Assembly (NCBI RefSeq): GCF_003172895.1
Contig: NZ_QGKL01000011.1
Location: forward strand, 1-64,000
Reading direction: 5' to 3'
Source: Leucothrix arctica
Lineage (GTDB): Bacteria; Pseudomonadota; Gammaproteobacteria; Thiotrichales; Thiotrichaceae
Length of the DNA stretch: 64,000 bases
Position numbers and translations under genes: made by a program. Shown piece after piece: positions 46,540-55,667 of this stretch. The notes under the pieces were generated by a model. It was not told the origin of the DNA. It saw only the letters and a list, made by a program, of their open reading frames with translations, and did not search any database. Each line of letters starts with the position of its first letter. Position 1 is the first letter of the stretch.

Positions 46540-49434
46540 ATGAAAGGTTCTGTTCCTTATTCGCTACAAACGCTTGAACAACACGATGATTTTGTAAGAC
46601 GGCACAACGGTCCAAGAGTGCAAGATGTTGAACATATGTTGTCTACTATTGGTGCAGATAGCTTGGATGACTTAGTTAACCAAACTGTCCCTAAAAAAAT
46701 CTTGTCGGATCAAGGCTTAGCACTGGGTGGTGCATGTAGTGAGCAAGAAGCACTTTCAGCATTAAAGGCCATGGCTGACCAAAATATCGTAGCGACGTCA
46801 TACATTGGTATGGGTTACTACGATACGGTTGTTCCGCCCGTTATTTTGCGAAACGTATTAGAAAACCCTGGTTGGTATACGGCGTACACGCCTTACCAGC
46901 CAGAGATTTCTCAAGGTCGTTTAGAAGCATTACTTAACTACCAGCAAGTAGTGACTGATCTAACAGGGGTGGACATTGCTAATGCCTCTCTACTGGATGA
47001 AGCAACGGCAGCTGCTGAAGCAATGTCTTTGTGTAAGCGCTCAAATCGTCTTAAAACGGACAAGTTTTTTGTTGATAAAAATATCCATCCACAAACACTA
47101 GATGTACTTAAGACGCGTGCTTACCATTTTGGTTATGAGTTGATCATTGGCGATGCTGCGACTGAGTTAGTAGAACATGAAGTGTTTGGTGTGTTGGTTC
47201 AGTACCCCGATACGACGGGTGCCATTACAGACCTTCAGCCATTAATTGATCAAGCACATAAGCAAAAAGCACTGATTTGTGTGGCGGCTGACTTGATGAG
47301 CTTATTGCTACTTAAGTCTCCAGGTGAAATGGGGGCGGATGTTGTTTTAGGCTCTGCTCAGCGTTTCGGAGTACCAATGGGCTTCGGTGGTCCTCATGCC
47401 GCATTCTTCGCAGTACGTGATAAGTTCAAGCGCACCATGCCAGGTCGATTGATTGGTGTGTCGGTTGATACTAAAGGTAACGCTGCTTTACGTATGGCAT
47501 TGCAGACGCGTGAGCAACATATCCGTCGTGACAAGGCGACATCAAATATTTGTACTGCGCAGGCATTGCTAGCGAATATGGCTAGTTTTTACGCGGTATA
47601 CCACGGCCCAGTGCGTCTAAAGCAGATTGCTCAGCGAATTAATCGTATGGCAAGTATTGCAGCACTTGGTTTGACGCAAAAAGGCATTGAATTAGCTAAC
47701 GACACTTGGTTCGACACATTGACACTTAACCTTGGTGATAAGCGCGACAGTGTTTACGCGGCGGCACAAGCTAAAAATATCAACTTACGTTTGATGGGTG
47801 ATGATCAAGTCGGTATCAGTTTTGATGAGCGTAAAACTCGCCAAGATCTAGAAATGTTATTTGATGTAATTTTGGGTGAGGGGCATGGCCTTTCAGTTGA
47901 TACGCTAGATGCAGCATGCACAGCAGATAATGCTGATTGTATTAACGCTGAGTACGTGCGTGAAAGTGAATATCTAACGCATGCTGTGTTTAACACGTAT
48001 CATTCAGAAACAGAGATGCTTCGTTATCTGAAACGTTTGGAGAATAAAGACTTCTCATTGACTCACGGAATGATTCCTTTGGGGTCTTGTACCATGAAGT
48101 TGAACGCTACGAGTGAAATGCTGCCAGTGACATGGCCTGAGTTTGCAGATATTCACCCGTTTGCTCCGAAAGAACAAACCATTGGTTATCGTGCAATGAT
48201 TGCGGACTTGGAAACAAGTCTAGAAGAAATCACCGGTTACGATGCAATCTCTATGCAGCCAAACTCTGGCGCGCAAGGTGAGTACGCTGGTTTGGTCGCA
48301 ATTAGTCGTTATCACGAAAGTCGCGGAGAAGGGCATCGTAATATTTGTCTGATTCCAAGTTCTGCTCACGGTACTAATCCTGCTTCGGCTGCGATGCTGA
48401 GTCAGAAAGTTGTCATTGTTGAATGTGATGAAAACGGTAACGTGGATATAGCAGACTTCAAAGCGAAGGCTGAGTTACATGCTGATAACCTAGCAAGCGT
48501 TATGATCACTTACCCTTCAACGCATGGTGTGTTTGAAGAAGCGGTGGTTGAGCTATGTGAAATTACACACCAGTTCGGTGGTCAGGTTTACATGGATGGT
48601 GCGAACTTAAATGCCCAGGTCGGTCTTTCTAAGCCGGGTAAATTTGGTTCTGACGTTTCTCATCTAAACCTACACAAAACATTCTGCATTCCTCACGGTG
48701 GCGGTGGTCCAGGTATGGGGCCGATCGGTGTTAAGTCACACCTTGCACCGTTCTTGTCTAGTCACGTAGTTAGTGCGGTTGATGATAAGGTTGAAGGTAA
48801 TAGTGCAGTATCTGCAGCGCCTTATGGTAGTGCGGCTATTTTGCCAATCACTTGGATTTACATTAAACAGATGGGCGCTGAAGGTCTCAAGCGTGCAACT
48901 GAATTAGCGATTTTGAATGCTAATTACATCATGGAGCGTTTGGCGCCTCATTACCCTGTTTTGTTTAAGGGTGCTCAGAATCGAGTAGCACATGAGTGTA
49001 TTATTGATATACGCCAAATTAAAGTAGCGTCAGGTATTACAGAAGAAGATATAGCAAAGCGTTTGATGGATTACGGTTTCCATGCGCCAACAATGTCATT
49101 TCCTGTAGCGGGAACGCTGATGATTGAGCCAACTGAGTCAGAGTCTCTAGGTGAGTTGGATCGTTTTTGTGATGCAATGATCGCTATTAAGCAAGAGATT
49201 GATAAGGTTCAAGCAGGTGGGTGGCCAGCGGATAACAACCCGCTTGTAAATGCACCTCATACATTAAGAGACTTAACCGAAGCTTGGGATCACCCTTACA
49301 CTCAAGTTGACGCAGTGTTTCCAAAAGGTGTATTGCAAACGAGTAAATACTGGCCTACTGTTAGCCGTGTAGATAACGTCTATGGTGACCGTAATTTAGT
49401 GTGTGATTGCCCTAGTATAGATGCTTATCGTTAA
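46540..49434 (+). CDS. gcvP: Glycine dehydrogenase (decarboxylating) P protein
   Basis: GcvP is the PLP enzyme that decarboxylates glycine and loads the lipoyl arm of GcvH. The 964-residue single-chain (alpha-beta fused) protein has [18 protein letters not shown] near its start, [29 protein letters not shown], and in the second half the PLP-binding Lys in [18 protein letters not shown] (K713). The end [12 protein letters not shown] is normal. No gcvL (lipoamide dehydrogenase) lies beside it, as usual. With the riboswitch it forms a complete glycine-degrading unit. Confidence 0.98.
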   Translation: MKGSVPYSLQTLEQHDDFVRRHNGPRVQDVEHMLSTIGADSLDDLVNQTVPKKILSDQGLALGGACSEQEALSALKAMADQNIVATSYIGMGYYDTVVPPVILRNVLENPGWYTAYTPYQPEISQGRLEALLNYQQVVTDLTGVDIANASLLDEATAAAEAMSLCKRSNRLKTDKFFVDKNIHPQTLDVLKTRAYHFGYELIIGDAATELVEHEVFGVLVQYPDTTGAITDLQPLIDQAHKQKALICVAADLMSLLLLKSPGEMGADVVLGSAQRFGVPMGFGGPHAAFFAVRDKFKRTMPGRLIGVSVDTKGNAALRMALQTREQHIRRDKATSNICTAQALLANMASFYAVYHGPVRLKQIAQRINRMASIAALGLTQKGIELANDTWFDTLTLNLGDKRDSVYAAAQAKNINLRLMGDDQVGISFDERKTRQDLEMLFDVILGEGHGLSVDTLDAACTADNADCINAEYVRESEYLTHAVFNTYHSETEMLRYLKRLENKDFSLTHGMIPLGSCTMKLNATSEMLPVTWPEFADIHPFAPKEQTIGYRAMIADLETSLEEITGYDAISMQPNSGAQGEYAGLVAISRYHESRGEGHRNICLIPSSAHGTNPASAAMLSQKVVIVECDENGNVDIADFKAKAELHADNLASVMITYPSTHGVFEEAVVELCEITHQFGGQVYMDGANLNAQVGLSKPGKFGSDVSHLNLHKTFCIPHGGGGPGMGPIGVKSHLAPFLSSHVVSAVDDKVEGNSAVSAAPYGSAAILPITWIYIKQMGAEGLKRATELAILNANYIMERLAPHYPVLFKGAQNRVAHECIIDIRQIKVASGITEEDIAKRLMDYGFHAPTMSFPVAGTLMIEPTESESLGELDRFCDAMIAIKQEIDKVQAGGWPADNNPLVNAPHTLRDLTEAWDHPYTQVDAVFPKGVLQTSKYWPTVSRVDNVYGDRNLVCDCPSIDAYR

Positions 49435-49463
49435 TCATCTAACTTGAAAAGAGTAGAACTTGC

Positions 49464-49826
49464 ATGGCTAAAAGTACAAATATTGGGTTAAAACGTTTAA
49501 TCAATGCATTTGGCTTTTCTATGCAAGGGCTGAAAGCCGCTTACAAAGGTGAAGAGGCTTTTCGTCAAGAAGTTGCTGTATTAGTGCTCGCTGTACCTCT
49601 CGCCTTTTGGCTAGGTGACACAGCTATTGAAGTTGCACTATTGATAGGTAGTATCATTTTAGTATTAGTTGTTGAATTACTAAACTCCGCTATTGAGGCC
49701 GTGGTTGACCGCTTTGGTGGAGAGTTACATGTACTGTCTGGTCAAGCAAAAGATATGGGATCATCTGCTGTATTATTGATTTCGATCAATGCGTTAATTA
49801 TATGGTGTGCTGTAATATTGTTCTGA
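49464..49826 (+). CDS. dgkA: Diacylglycerol kinase
   Basis: The 120-residue integral membrane kinase phosphorylates diacylglycerol, mainly recycled from membrane-derived sugar decoration. It has three membrane helices and the family core ELLNSAIEAVVDRF with the preceding AYKGEEAFRQE and the end LSGQAKDMGSSAVLLI. The start ATG follows AAAAGAG, 29 bases after gcvP; read-through from the gcv operon is likely but no functional link is obvious. Confidence 0.95.
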   Translation: MAKSTNIGLKRLINAFGFSMQGLKAAYKGEEAFRQEVAVLVLAVPLAFWLGDTAIEVALLIGSIILVLVVELLNSAIEAVVDRFGGELHVLSGQAKDMGSSAVLLISINALIIWCAVILF

Positions 49827-50026
49827 GGAGGCGATGGTTTATTTAAGAATTAGATTCTAATCATCACTTCTTAAAGAAAATTATCATTAATTATGTTTTT
49901 AGGGGCAGTAAGCAATGACTAATTCTGTTCTTGTATTGTATGATTGCCACCCTTAGAATGCTCGCCCGCTAGAGACCTACTTGTTTCTAGCTTTAGTTAC
50001 GGATTAATTTAAATTGAGGTAATAGC

Positions 50027-51472
50027 ATGGTTCATAGTAGTGCCAGCTCAACAGAGCTATATAACTATGACATTGTAAAGAAATTCGCAATAGCATCGCT
50101 TGTATGGGGTGTATTGGGAATGTTTACTGGGGTCTGGATTGCCTCAGAATTGGCTTGGCCTTTTCTGAATTTTGATATTGCGCAGATCAGTTTTGGTCGT
50201 TTGCGCCCAGTTCATACCAGCGGTGTTATTTTTGGCTTTGGTGGTAATGCGTTATTTGCAACGTCTTTCTACATTGTCCAACGTACCTGTCAGGCGCGTC
50301 TAGCCGGTACCTACACTACACATAACTTCTTATTTATCGGTTGGAACCTTGCGCTAGTGATAGCGGCTGTAGGCTATACGATGGGTATAACTCAGGCGCG
50401 TGAGTACGCAGAGCCTGAATGGTATGTGGATATCATGATTACCGCCGTATGGGTTGTCTACTTCTGGGTATTCGTGACAACGATTACTCGTCGTAATCAG
50501 CCGCATATCTATGTTGCGAACTGGTTCTTCATGGCGTTCATACTTGCTACCGCCATTCTCCACATATTCAATAACTTGGCTATGCCGGTTAGCTTCACTG
50601 GCGCTAAATCTTACAGTCTGTTTTCAGGCGCGCAAGATGCAATGACGCAATGGTGGTATGGGCATAACGCCGTTGGGTTCTTCCTAACCGCGGCATTCTT
50701 AGGAATGATGTACTACTTCGTACCTAAGCAAGCGGGCCGTCCTGTTTATTCATATCGTTTGTCGATCGTTCACTTTTGGGCGCTAGGATTTATGTATATG
50801 TGGGTTGGAACGCATCATCTTCATTGGACTGCGATTCCTGATTGGACTTCATCGCTAGCAGCTGTGTTCTCGATACTACTGTTGATGCCATCTTGGGGTG
50901 GAATGATCAACGGAATTATGACGTTGTCAGGTGCATGGGACAAACTACGTACTGACCCAATCATGATGTTCATGATTACTTCATTATCATTCTACGGGAT
51001 GTCTACTTTCGAAGGGCCGATGATGGCACTGAAAGAAGTTAACGCACTTTCGCATTACACGGATTGGACAGTAGGTCATGTTCACTCTGGTGCGCTGGGT
51101 TGGGTGGCGATGATCACTATTGGTTCTTTCTACCATATGATCCCAAGACTGTGGAATACAACACTTTATAACATGCAGCTAGTGAAGGCTCACTTCTTCT
51201 TGGCGACGCTTGGTATTATCTTGTACATCACAGCAATGTGGGCATCAGGTATCGGTCAAGGAATCATGCTTCGTGAGTTTGACGAGTTCGGAAATTTAGC
51301 AAATACGTTTATCTCAACAGTAGTTATGTCACATGGCCCATTTGTTGTGCGCGCTGTTGGAGGCATGTTCTTCTTAACAGGAATGTTGTTGATGGTTTAC
51401 AACATATTCATGACTATCTGCCAAGCGAAGCGTGAAGAGCGTGCTTCAATTGAACAGTCAGTTACTGCCTAA
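50027..51472 (+). CDS. ccoN: cbb3-type cytochrome c oxidase subunit I (CcoN)
   Basis: CcoN holds the low-spin heme b and the heme b3-CuB oxygen-reducing site. The 481-residue protein has about twelve membrane helices and typical sequences [20 protein letters not shown] (heme ligand His), [20 protein letters not shown] (CuB His), [13 protein letters not shown] (His pair) and [16 protein letters not shown]. The 200 bases upstream show no TTGAT-N4-ATCAA FNR/ANR box, unlike many cbb3 operons. The operon order is ccoN, O, Q, P, G, H, I. Confidence 0.98.
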   Translation: MVHSSASSTELYNYDIVKKFAIASLVWGVLGMFTGVWIASELAWPFLNFDIAQISFGRLRPVHTSGVIFGFGGNALFATSFYIVQRTCQARLAGTYTTHNFLFIGWNLALVIAAVGYTMGITQAREYAEPEWYVDIMITAVWVVYFWVFVTTITRRNQPHIYVANWFFMAFILATAILHIFNNLAMPVSFTGAKSYSLFSGAQDAMTQWWYGHNAVGFFLTAAFLGMMYYFVPKQAGRPVYSYRLSIVHFWALGFMYMWVGTHHLHWTAIPDWTSSLAAVFSILLLMPSWGGMINGIMTLSGAWDKLRTDPIMMFMITSLSFYGMSTFEGPMMALKEVNALSHYTDWTVGHVHSGALGWVAMITIGSFYHMIPRLWNTTLYNMQLVKAHFFLATLGIILYITAMWASGIGQGIMLREFDEFGNLANTFISTVVMSHGPFVVRAVGGMFFLTGMLLMVYNIFMTICQAKREERASIEQSVTA

Positions 51473-51499
51473 AAGATCAGAGAAAGCTGGAAATTATTC

Positions 51500-52258
51500 A
51501 TGAAAATTAAGCACGAAATTTTTGAAACGAATATTGGTGTGCTGATCGTCTTTACTATGTTGGCAATCAGTATCGGTGGTCTAGTAGAGATCGCACCGTT
51601 GTTTTATATCAACGATACGGTCGAGGATGTACGTAATGCGGATGGTACGCAATCTGTACGTCCTTATTCGGGACTAGAGCAGCACGGTCGTGACATCTAC
51701 ACTCGTGAAGGTTGCTACAACTGTCACTCACAGATGATTCGCCCATTCCGTGATGAGGCGTTGCGCTACGGTCATTATTCGTTAGCAGCAGAGTCTCAGT
51801 ATGATCACCCGTTCCAATGGGGGTCTAAGCGTACTGGACCGGATTTGGCTCGAGTAGGTGAGAAGTATTCTGACGCTTGGCATGTGAAGCATTTGATTGC
51901 TCCACGGTCGGTTGTACCTGAGTCAGTTATGCCTAACTACCCATGGTTGCAGAAGAACGATTTAGATTACTCACAGACGCAAGCGAAAATGCGAGCACTG
52001 AAAAAAGTGGGTGTGCCCTATTCGTCAACGCAAGAAGAGTATGAGGCGAATGTGAAGCAGTTTGGACAAGCTGTTGCAGACAAGTTAGATATCACTCGCG
52101 CAGATGAAAACTTAATTGCTGAAGCTGAAAATAATAACCGTGACGGCCTTCCAGATCGTATTACAGAGATGGATGCTTTAGTTGCCTATTTGCAAGTGCT
52201 TGGAACGATGATTGACTTCAAAGCACATGATGAGCATGAGTTCATCAAAACACGCTAA
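51500..52258 (+). CDS. ccoO: cbb3 oxidase monoheme cytochrome subunit (CcoO)
   Basis: CcoO is an inner-membrane-anchored cytochrome c subunit passing electrons to CcoN. The 252-residue protein has one N-terminal membrane helix (about 11-33), the heme c motif CYNCH at about residues 72-76 in [16 protein letters not shown], and the axial Met region [17 protein letters not shown]. It begins 27 bases after ccoN. The length is typical for the family. Confidence 0.97.
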   Translation: MKIKHEIFETNIGVLIVFTMLAISIGGLVEIAPLFYINDTVEDVRNADGTQSVRPYSGLEQHGRDIYTREGCYNCHSQMIRPFRDEALRYGHYSLAAESQYDHPFQWGSKRTGPDLARVGEKYSDAWHVKHLIAPRSVVPESVMPNYPWLQKNDLDYSQTQAKMRALKKVGVPYSSTQEEYEANVKQFGQAVADKLDITRADENLIAEAENNNRDGLPDRITEMDALVAYLQVLGTMIDFKAHDEHEFIKTR

Positions 52259-52290
52259 TTAGCAGTATCACGTTTTAAGGAGTATTGAGT

Positions 52291-52494
52291 ATGACAGATA
52301 TATGGTTATGGATGTCTGACCTAGCGAATAGCAAGATAACGGCATTGCTGATTTTCTTTACGTTATTCTCTGGCATGCTGCTTTATGTTTATGGCGATAA
52401 AAAGCGCAGTAAACGGTTAGAGTCTTACAAAGATATTCCGCTAGATGATGATATTCACGAGAATATGACTAAAGGTGATAGAAAAAATGGGTGA
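52291..52494 (+). CDS. ccoQ: cbb3 oxidase small subunit (CcoQ/FixQ)
   Basis: The 67-residue protein has one membrane helix (about 16-36) followed by a charged tail (DKKRSKRLESYKDIPLDDD), the usual CcoQ build, which stabilises the complex. ATG 52291 is selected: AAGGAG is seven bases upstream. Its stop overlaps the ccoP start by eight bases, implying coupled translation. Confidence 0.9.
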   Translation: MTDIWLWMSDLANSKITALLIFFTLFSGMLLYVYGDKKRSKRLESYKDIPLDDDIHENMTKGDRKNG

Positions 52495-53413
52495 AAGAGA
52501 TCCGCTTACTGGTGCTGAAACAACAGGCCATACTTGGGATGACAACATTCAAGAGTTTAATAATCCACTACCTCGTTGGTGGTTATGGAGCTTCTATGCG
52601 ACAGTTATCTTTGCGATTGTTTATTGGACGATGTACCCATCCTGGCCTGTAGCATCTAGCTACCTGAAGGGATTGACGACCATTACTTACCAAACTGATG
52701 CTGGTGAAGAGGTGACTTCTCACTGGAATACGCGTGCTTTATTACAGCGTGACATGCAGACCGGTAAAAGTGCAGTAGCACAAAAGACTTATCTTAAGGT
52801 TATTGAAGACTCTAGCTACGATGATATCGCAGTAGATGCTGATAAAATGGCGTTTGTTGAGTCTTATGGTAACGGTGTCTTTGGTGATTACTGTGCGGCA
52901 TGTCATCAGTCTGGTGCTGGTGGAGTTGTCGGTGAATATCCTAACCTTATCGATGATGATTGGTTGTGGGGTGGGAGTTCAACAGAAATCGAAACTACCC
53001 TCAAAGCGGGTCGTGTAGGTTTCATGCCAGCCTTTGAAGAAACATTCAATGAAGAGCAATTAACTCAGGTTGCTAGTTATGTGTTGAGTATGTCTGGTGA
53101 AGAAAACGACGCAACCCTAGCTAAAGCCGGTGAAGAAATATTTCAGGGTCAAGTCGGTGGTTGTCATCTTTGTCACACAAGTGCAGGTACTGGTTTGAAG
53201 TCTCAAGGTGCTGCAAACTTGACGGATAAGATCTGGACGATTGCTGATGTTCGTGGTGCGACAACACCCGAAGAGAAATTAAGTCGTGTGAAGAGTGTTA
53301 TCCATAACGGTGTTAACCGTGTCATGCCAAGCTGGAGCTCTCGTTTAAGTGATACTGAAATCAAAGTACTGACAGCTTACTTGCTAAACAAGCGTGCTAC
53401 TGGCGACCAGTAA
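52487..53413 (+). CDS. ccoP: cbb3 oxidase diheme cytochrome subunit (CcoP)
   Basis: CcoP feeds electrons from soluble cytochromes into the oxidase. The 308-residue protein has the N-terminal signature TTGHTWDDNIQEFNNPLPRW, one membrane helix (about 33-53, typical for the one-helix form) and two heme c sites, CAACH (136-140) and CHLCH (226-230), with axial Met in FMPAFEE and VMPSWSSRL. ATG 52487 is taken over an upstream GTG because AAAGGTGA is properly placed. It is followed by a hairpin and ccoG. Confidence 0.97.
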   Translation: MGERDPLTGAETTGHTWDDNIQEFNNPLPRWWLWSFYATVIFAIVYWTMYPSWPVASSYLKGLTTITYQTDAGEEVTSHWNTRALLQRDMQTGKSAVAQKTYLKVIEDSSYDDIAVDADKMAFVESYGNGVFGDYCAACHQSGAGGVVGEYPNLIDDDWLWGGSSTEIETTLKAGRVGFMPAFEETFNEEQLTQVASYVLSMSGEENDATLAKAGEEIFQGQVGGCHLCHTSAGTGLKSQGAANLTDKIWTIADVRGATTPEEKLSRVKSVIHNGVNRVMPSWSSRLSDTEIKVLTAYLLNKRATGDQ

Positions 53414-53428
53414 TAACAACTTATGATA

Positions 53429-53459
53429 GGTGTCGCTAACATTCCCCGTTAGTGGCACC
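53429..53459 (+). repeat. 12-bp hairpin between ccoP and ccoG
   Basis: GGTGTCGCTAAC (53429-53440) pairs with GTTAGTGGCACC (53448-53459), two of the twelve pairs being G-T, with loop ATTCCCC. No T run follows, so it is more likely an mRNA stabiliser or processing site dividing oxidase genes from assembly genes than a full terminator. Confidence 0.75.
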
Positions 53460-53477
53460 AAAATATCGGTGACTAAG

Positions 53478-54887
53478 ATGAACGAAGTTCCTCTAAAGTT
53501 TGTTGAATACCAGAAGATCATCGAGCCTCGCTCTGTAAAAGGGCAATTTCGCAATATTAAGACCATTATTTTGATATTGGCTTTTGTCACTTACTTTCTT
53601 CTTCCTTGGCTTCCATGGTCTCGTGACATTGGTCCTAACCAAGCGGTTATATTTGACCTCTCAAGTCATAAATACTACCTATTTAATTTAGTCCTTCACC
53701 CTCAAGATATTCTTTCCTTGGCTATTTTGATGGTGTTTGCGGCAGCTTTTCTATTTTTCATTACAACCATAGCTGGCCGAGTATTCTGCGGTTTTTTCTG
53801 TTTTCAAACAATTTGGACGGATGCATTTCGCCTAATAGAAAGACTTATTCAAGGTGATAGAGTCACTCGTCTGCGACTGAAAAAGCAAAAATGGAACTTT
53901 GAAAAGGTTCGAAAGGTTGGTTTAACCACAGCACTTTGGTTAGCTTTAGCATTTTGGAGTGGACTAACCTTTACATTGTATTGGTCAGAAGCCGGCCAGC
54001 TATTAGTCGACTTCTTTACCGGCCAAGCACCACTAGCTGCATACATGTGTACCGCTATTTTAACAACAACGACATTTCTTGCAGCAGGTATGGCGAAAGA
54101 TGTTATCTGTATGCATATTTGCCCATACTCTCGTTTTCAAAGCGCTATGTTTGATGAAAACACAGCGATAGTAAGTTATGACAAAGTACGTGGTGAAGGT
54201 GAGAATGGTCGGGCTAAACCACTAAAGACATTAAAAACACAAGAAGATCGTACAAAGGCTGGTGTAGGTGACTGCATTGATTGCAACTACTGTGTACAAG
54301 TATGCCCAATGGGTATTGATATTCGAGATGGTTTGCAGGTTGCTTGTATCCATTGCGGCTTATGTATTGATGCTTGTGATAATATTATGGATAAGCAGGG
54401 CTGGGCACATGGTCTTGTTAGTTTTAGCTCTGAAAATGCCTTAGCCAAAAAGAAGACATCTCGTTTTGGGATACGAACCATTGGATATGGTCTGGCATCG
54501 TTGATTGCGGGGGCTTTCTTAGTCTTTAGTGTTGTTAACTCTGCCAAGCTGACTGTTGATATTGCCCATGTTAGAAGTCCTTTGTATGTTGTTCTGTCTG
54601 ATGGCTCGATACAAAACAGTTATAAATTTAAGTTTTACAACATGACCTCGAAGCCAGCTACTTTTGACCTCAGTGTCGAAGGACTCCCTAACGCTAAAGT
54701 TGATATTGGTAAGCTCAAACATATCGAGCTAAAAGCGAGTAGAGGGTTACGAGTGTCTGTTCGTGTAAGACAAGCAAGTGCTGATGTGAAGCGTAATGCT
54801 AATCAGCCTATTCGATTTAAGTTAACACCCATTAAGGGTGAGTTTGAGGAGGCGATTATTCATCCTTCTCAATTTATAACACCCTAG
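53478..54887 (+). CDS. ccoG: Cytochrome oxidase accessory protein CcoG (polyferredoxin type)
   Basis: CcoG is an Fe-S membrane protein thought to reduce copper for cbb3 assembly. The 469-residue protein has about four to five membrane helices, FCGFFCFQTIWTDAFRLIER, and two 4Fe-4S motifs in tandem: CIDCNYCVQVCP and CIHCGLCIDACDNIM. An immunoglobulin-like domain ends the protein (from about 370). ATG 53478 is chosen; an earlier in-frame GTG lies inside the hairpin and adds non-conserved residues. Confidence 0.95.
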   Translation: MNEVPLKFVEYQKIIEPRSVKGQFRNIKTIILILAFVTYFLLPWLPWSRDIGPNQAVIFDLSSHKYYLFNLVLHPQDILSLAILMVFAAAFLFFITTIAGRVFCGFFCFQTIWTDAFRLIERLIQGDRVTRLRLKKQKWNFEKVRKVGLTTALWLALAFWSGLTFTLYWSEAGQLLVDFFTGQAPLAAYMCTAILTTTTFLAAGMAKDVICMHICPYSRFQSAMFDENTAIVSYDKVRGEGENGRAKPLKTLKTQEDRTKAGVGDCIDCNYCVQVCPMGIDIRDGLQVACIHCGLCIDACDNIMDKQGWAHGLVSFSSENALAKKKTSRFGIRTIGYGLASLIAGAFLVFSVVNSAKLTVDIAHVRSPLYVVLSDGSIQNSYKFKFYNMTSKPATFDLSVEGLPNAKVDIGKLKHIELKASRGLRVSVRVRQASADVKRNANQPIRFKLTPIKGEFEEAIIHPSQFITP

Positions 54888-54896
54888 AGGCGCCTG

Positions 54897-55667
54897 ATGG
54901 CAAATATTCATATATTGATCACAATGGGTTGCGGTATTGTCGCTACCTTTTTGTTGTTCTTCCTATTTCATCTGGCTATAAAGTTGAGTGGGCGTTTTTC
55001 TGCTACGTTGACTATTTTGTTGGTTTGGTCGATTTACTTCCCGTTAGCATATTTCTATTGGCCAGGTATTGACGTATTCGCTATTCACTTTTCATTCTTT
55101 AGCATGACTGCTTATGGCTTGGGGATTGTTACCTACAGAAAAGAAGCGGTAACCGATGCTGATAAGGCGAATGCTGGTTGGTTTCATTGGGCACCTGCAA
55201 CAATCGTTTGTTTCTTTTTGATTTTAACCATAGTGGATTCAAATATCATTGCATTTGCAATGAAGTATGCACCGGGTATTGTTGCTCATGATTTCCGCAA
55301 AAAGTCAGGCCAGTTTAATGAATACCTTGACCGTGTAGAGATTCAAAAACAACGCGGCTGGCAGGTTTCAGGCGGTTGGGATAAAGCACCTGAGTTGAAT
55401 GTGAAAGAACCTATTGAGATGACGGTGCTGGATAAGCAAAGTCAGCCAATCGATGGTGCAACAGTAACAGCGAAACTATTAAGTACAACTGAGCCAGATC
55501 AAGATTATCAAATTGAATTAGTTGGAACGAGTGCTGGGGTTTATAAGGCTAATGCGACGTTAAATCGTCCGGGGCGATGGACCGTAGTGGTCACTATTGC
55601 TAGGGGTGATGATGTTCATGAAATTAAAGGTAGCGTCGATGTTGGGCGAGAGTTTCGTGGCAATTAA
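54897..55667 (+). CDS. ccoH: FixH/CcoH-like assembly protein with N-terminal membrane extension
   Basis: The C-terminal 150 residues match FixH: one membrane helix (about 101-122), then the soluble domain with PIEMTVLDKQSQPIDGATVTAKL and LNRPGRWTVVVTIARGDD. Ahead of this lie about 90 residues forming three hydrophobic helices (ILITMGCGIVATFLLFFLF; TLTILLVWSIYFPLAYF; a third near 60-80). Ordinary FixH is about 160 residues with a single helix, so this 256-residue form is extended. The gene starts nine bases after ccoG, and its stop overlaps ccoI (TAATG). Confidence 0.8.
   Translation: MANIHILITMGCGIVATFLLFFLFHLAIKLSGRFSATLTILLVWSIYFPLAYFYWPGIDVFAIHFSFFSMTAYGLGIVTYRKEAVTDADKANAGWFHWAPATIVCFFLILTIVDSNIIAFAMKYAPGIVAHDFRKKSGQFNEYLDRVEIQKQRGWQVSGGWDKAPELNVKEPIEMTVLDKQSQPIDGATVTAKLLSTTEPDQDYQIELVGTSAGVYKANATLNRPGRWTVVVTIARGDDVHEIKGSVDVGREFRGN

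Noticed and set aside
49827-50026. FNR/ANR box upstream of ccoN
   Set aside because: No TTGAT-N4-ATCAA or close variant found by reading.
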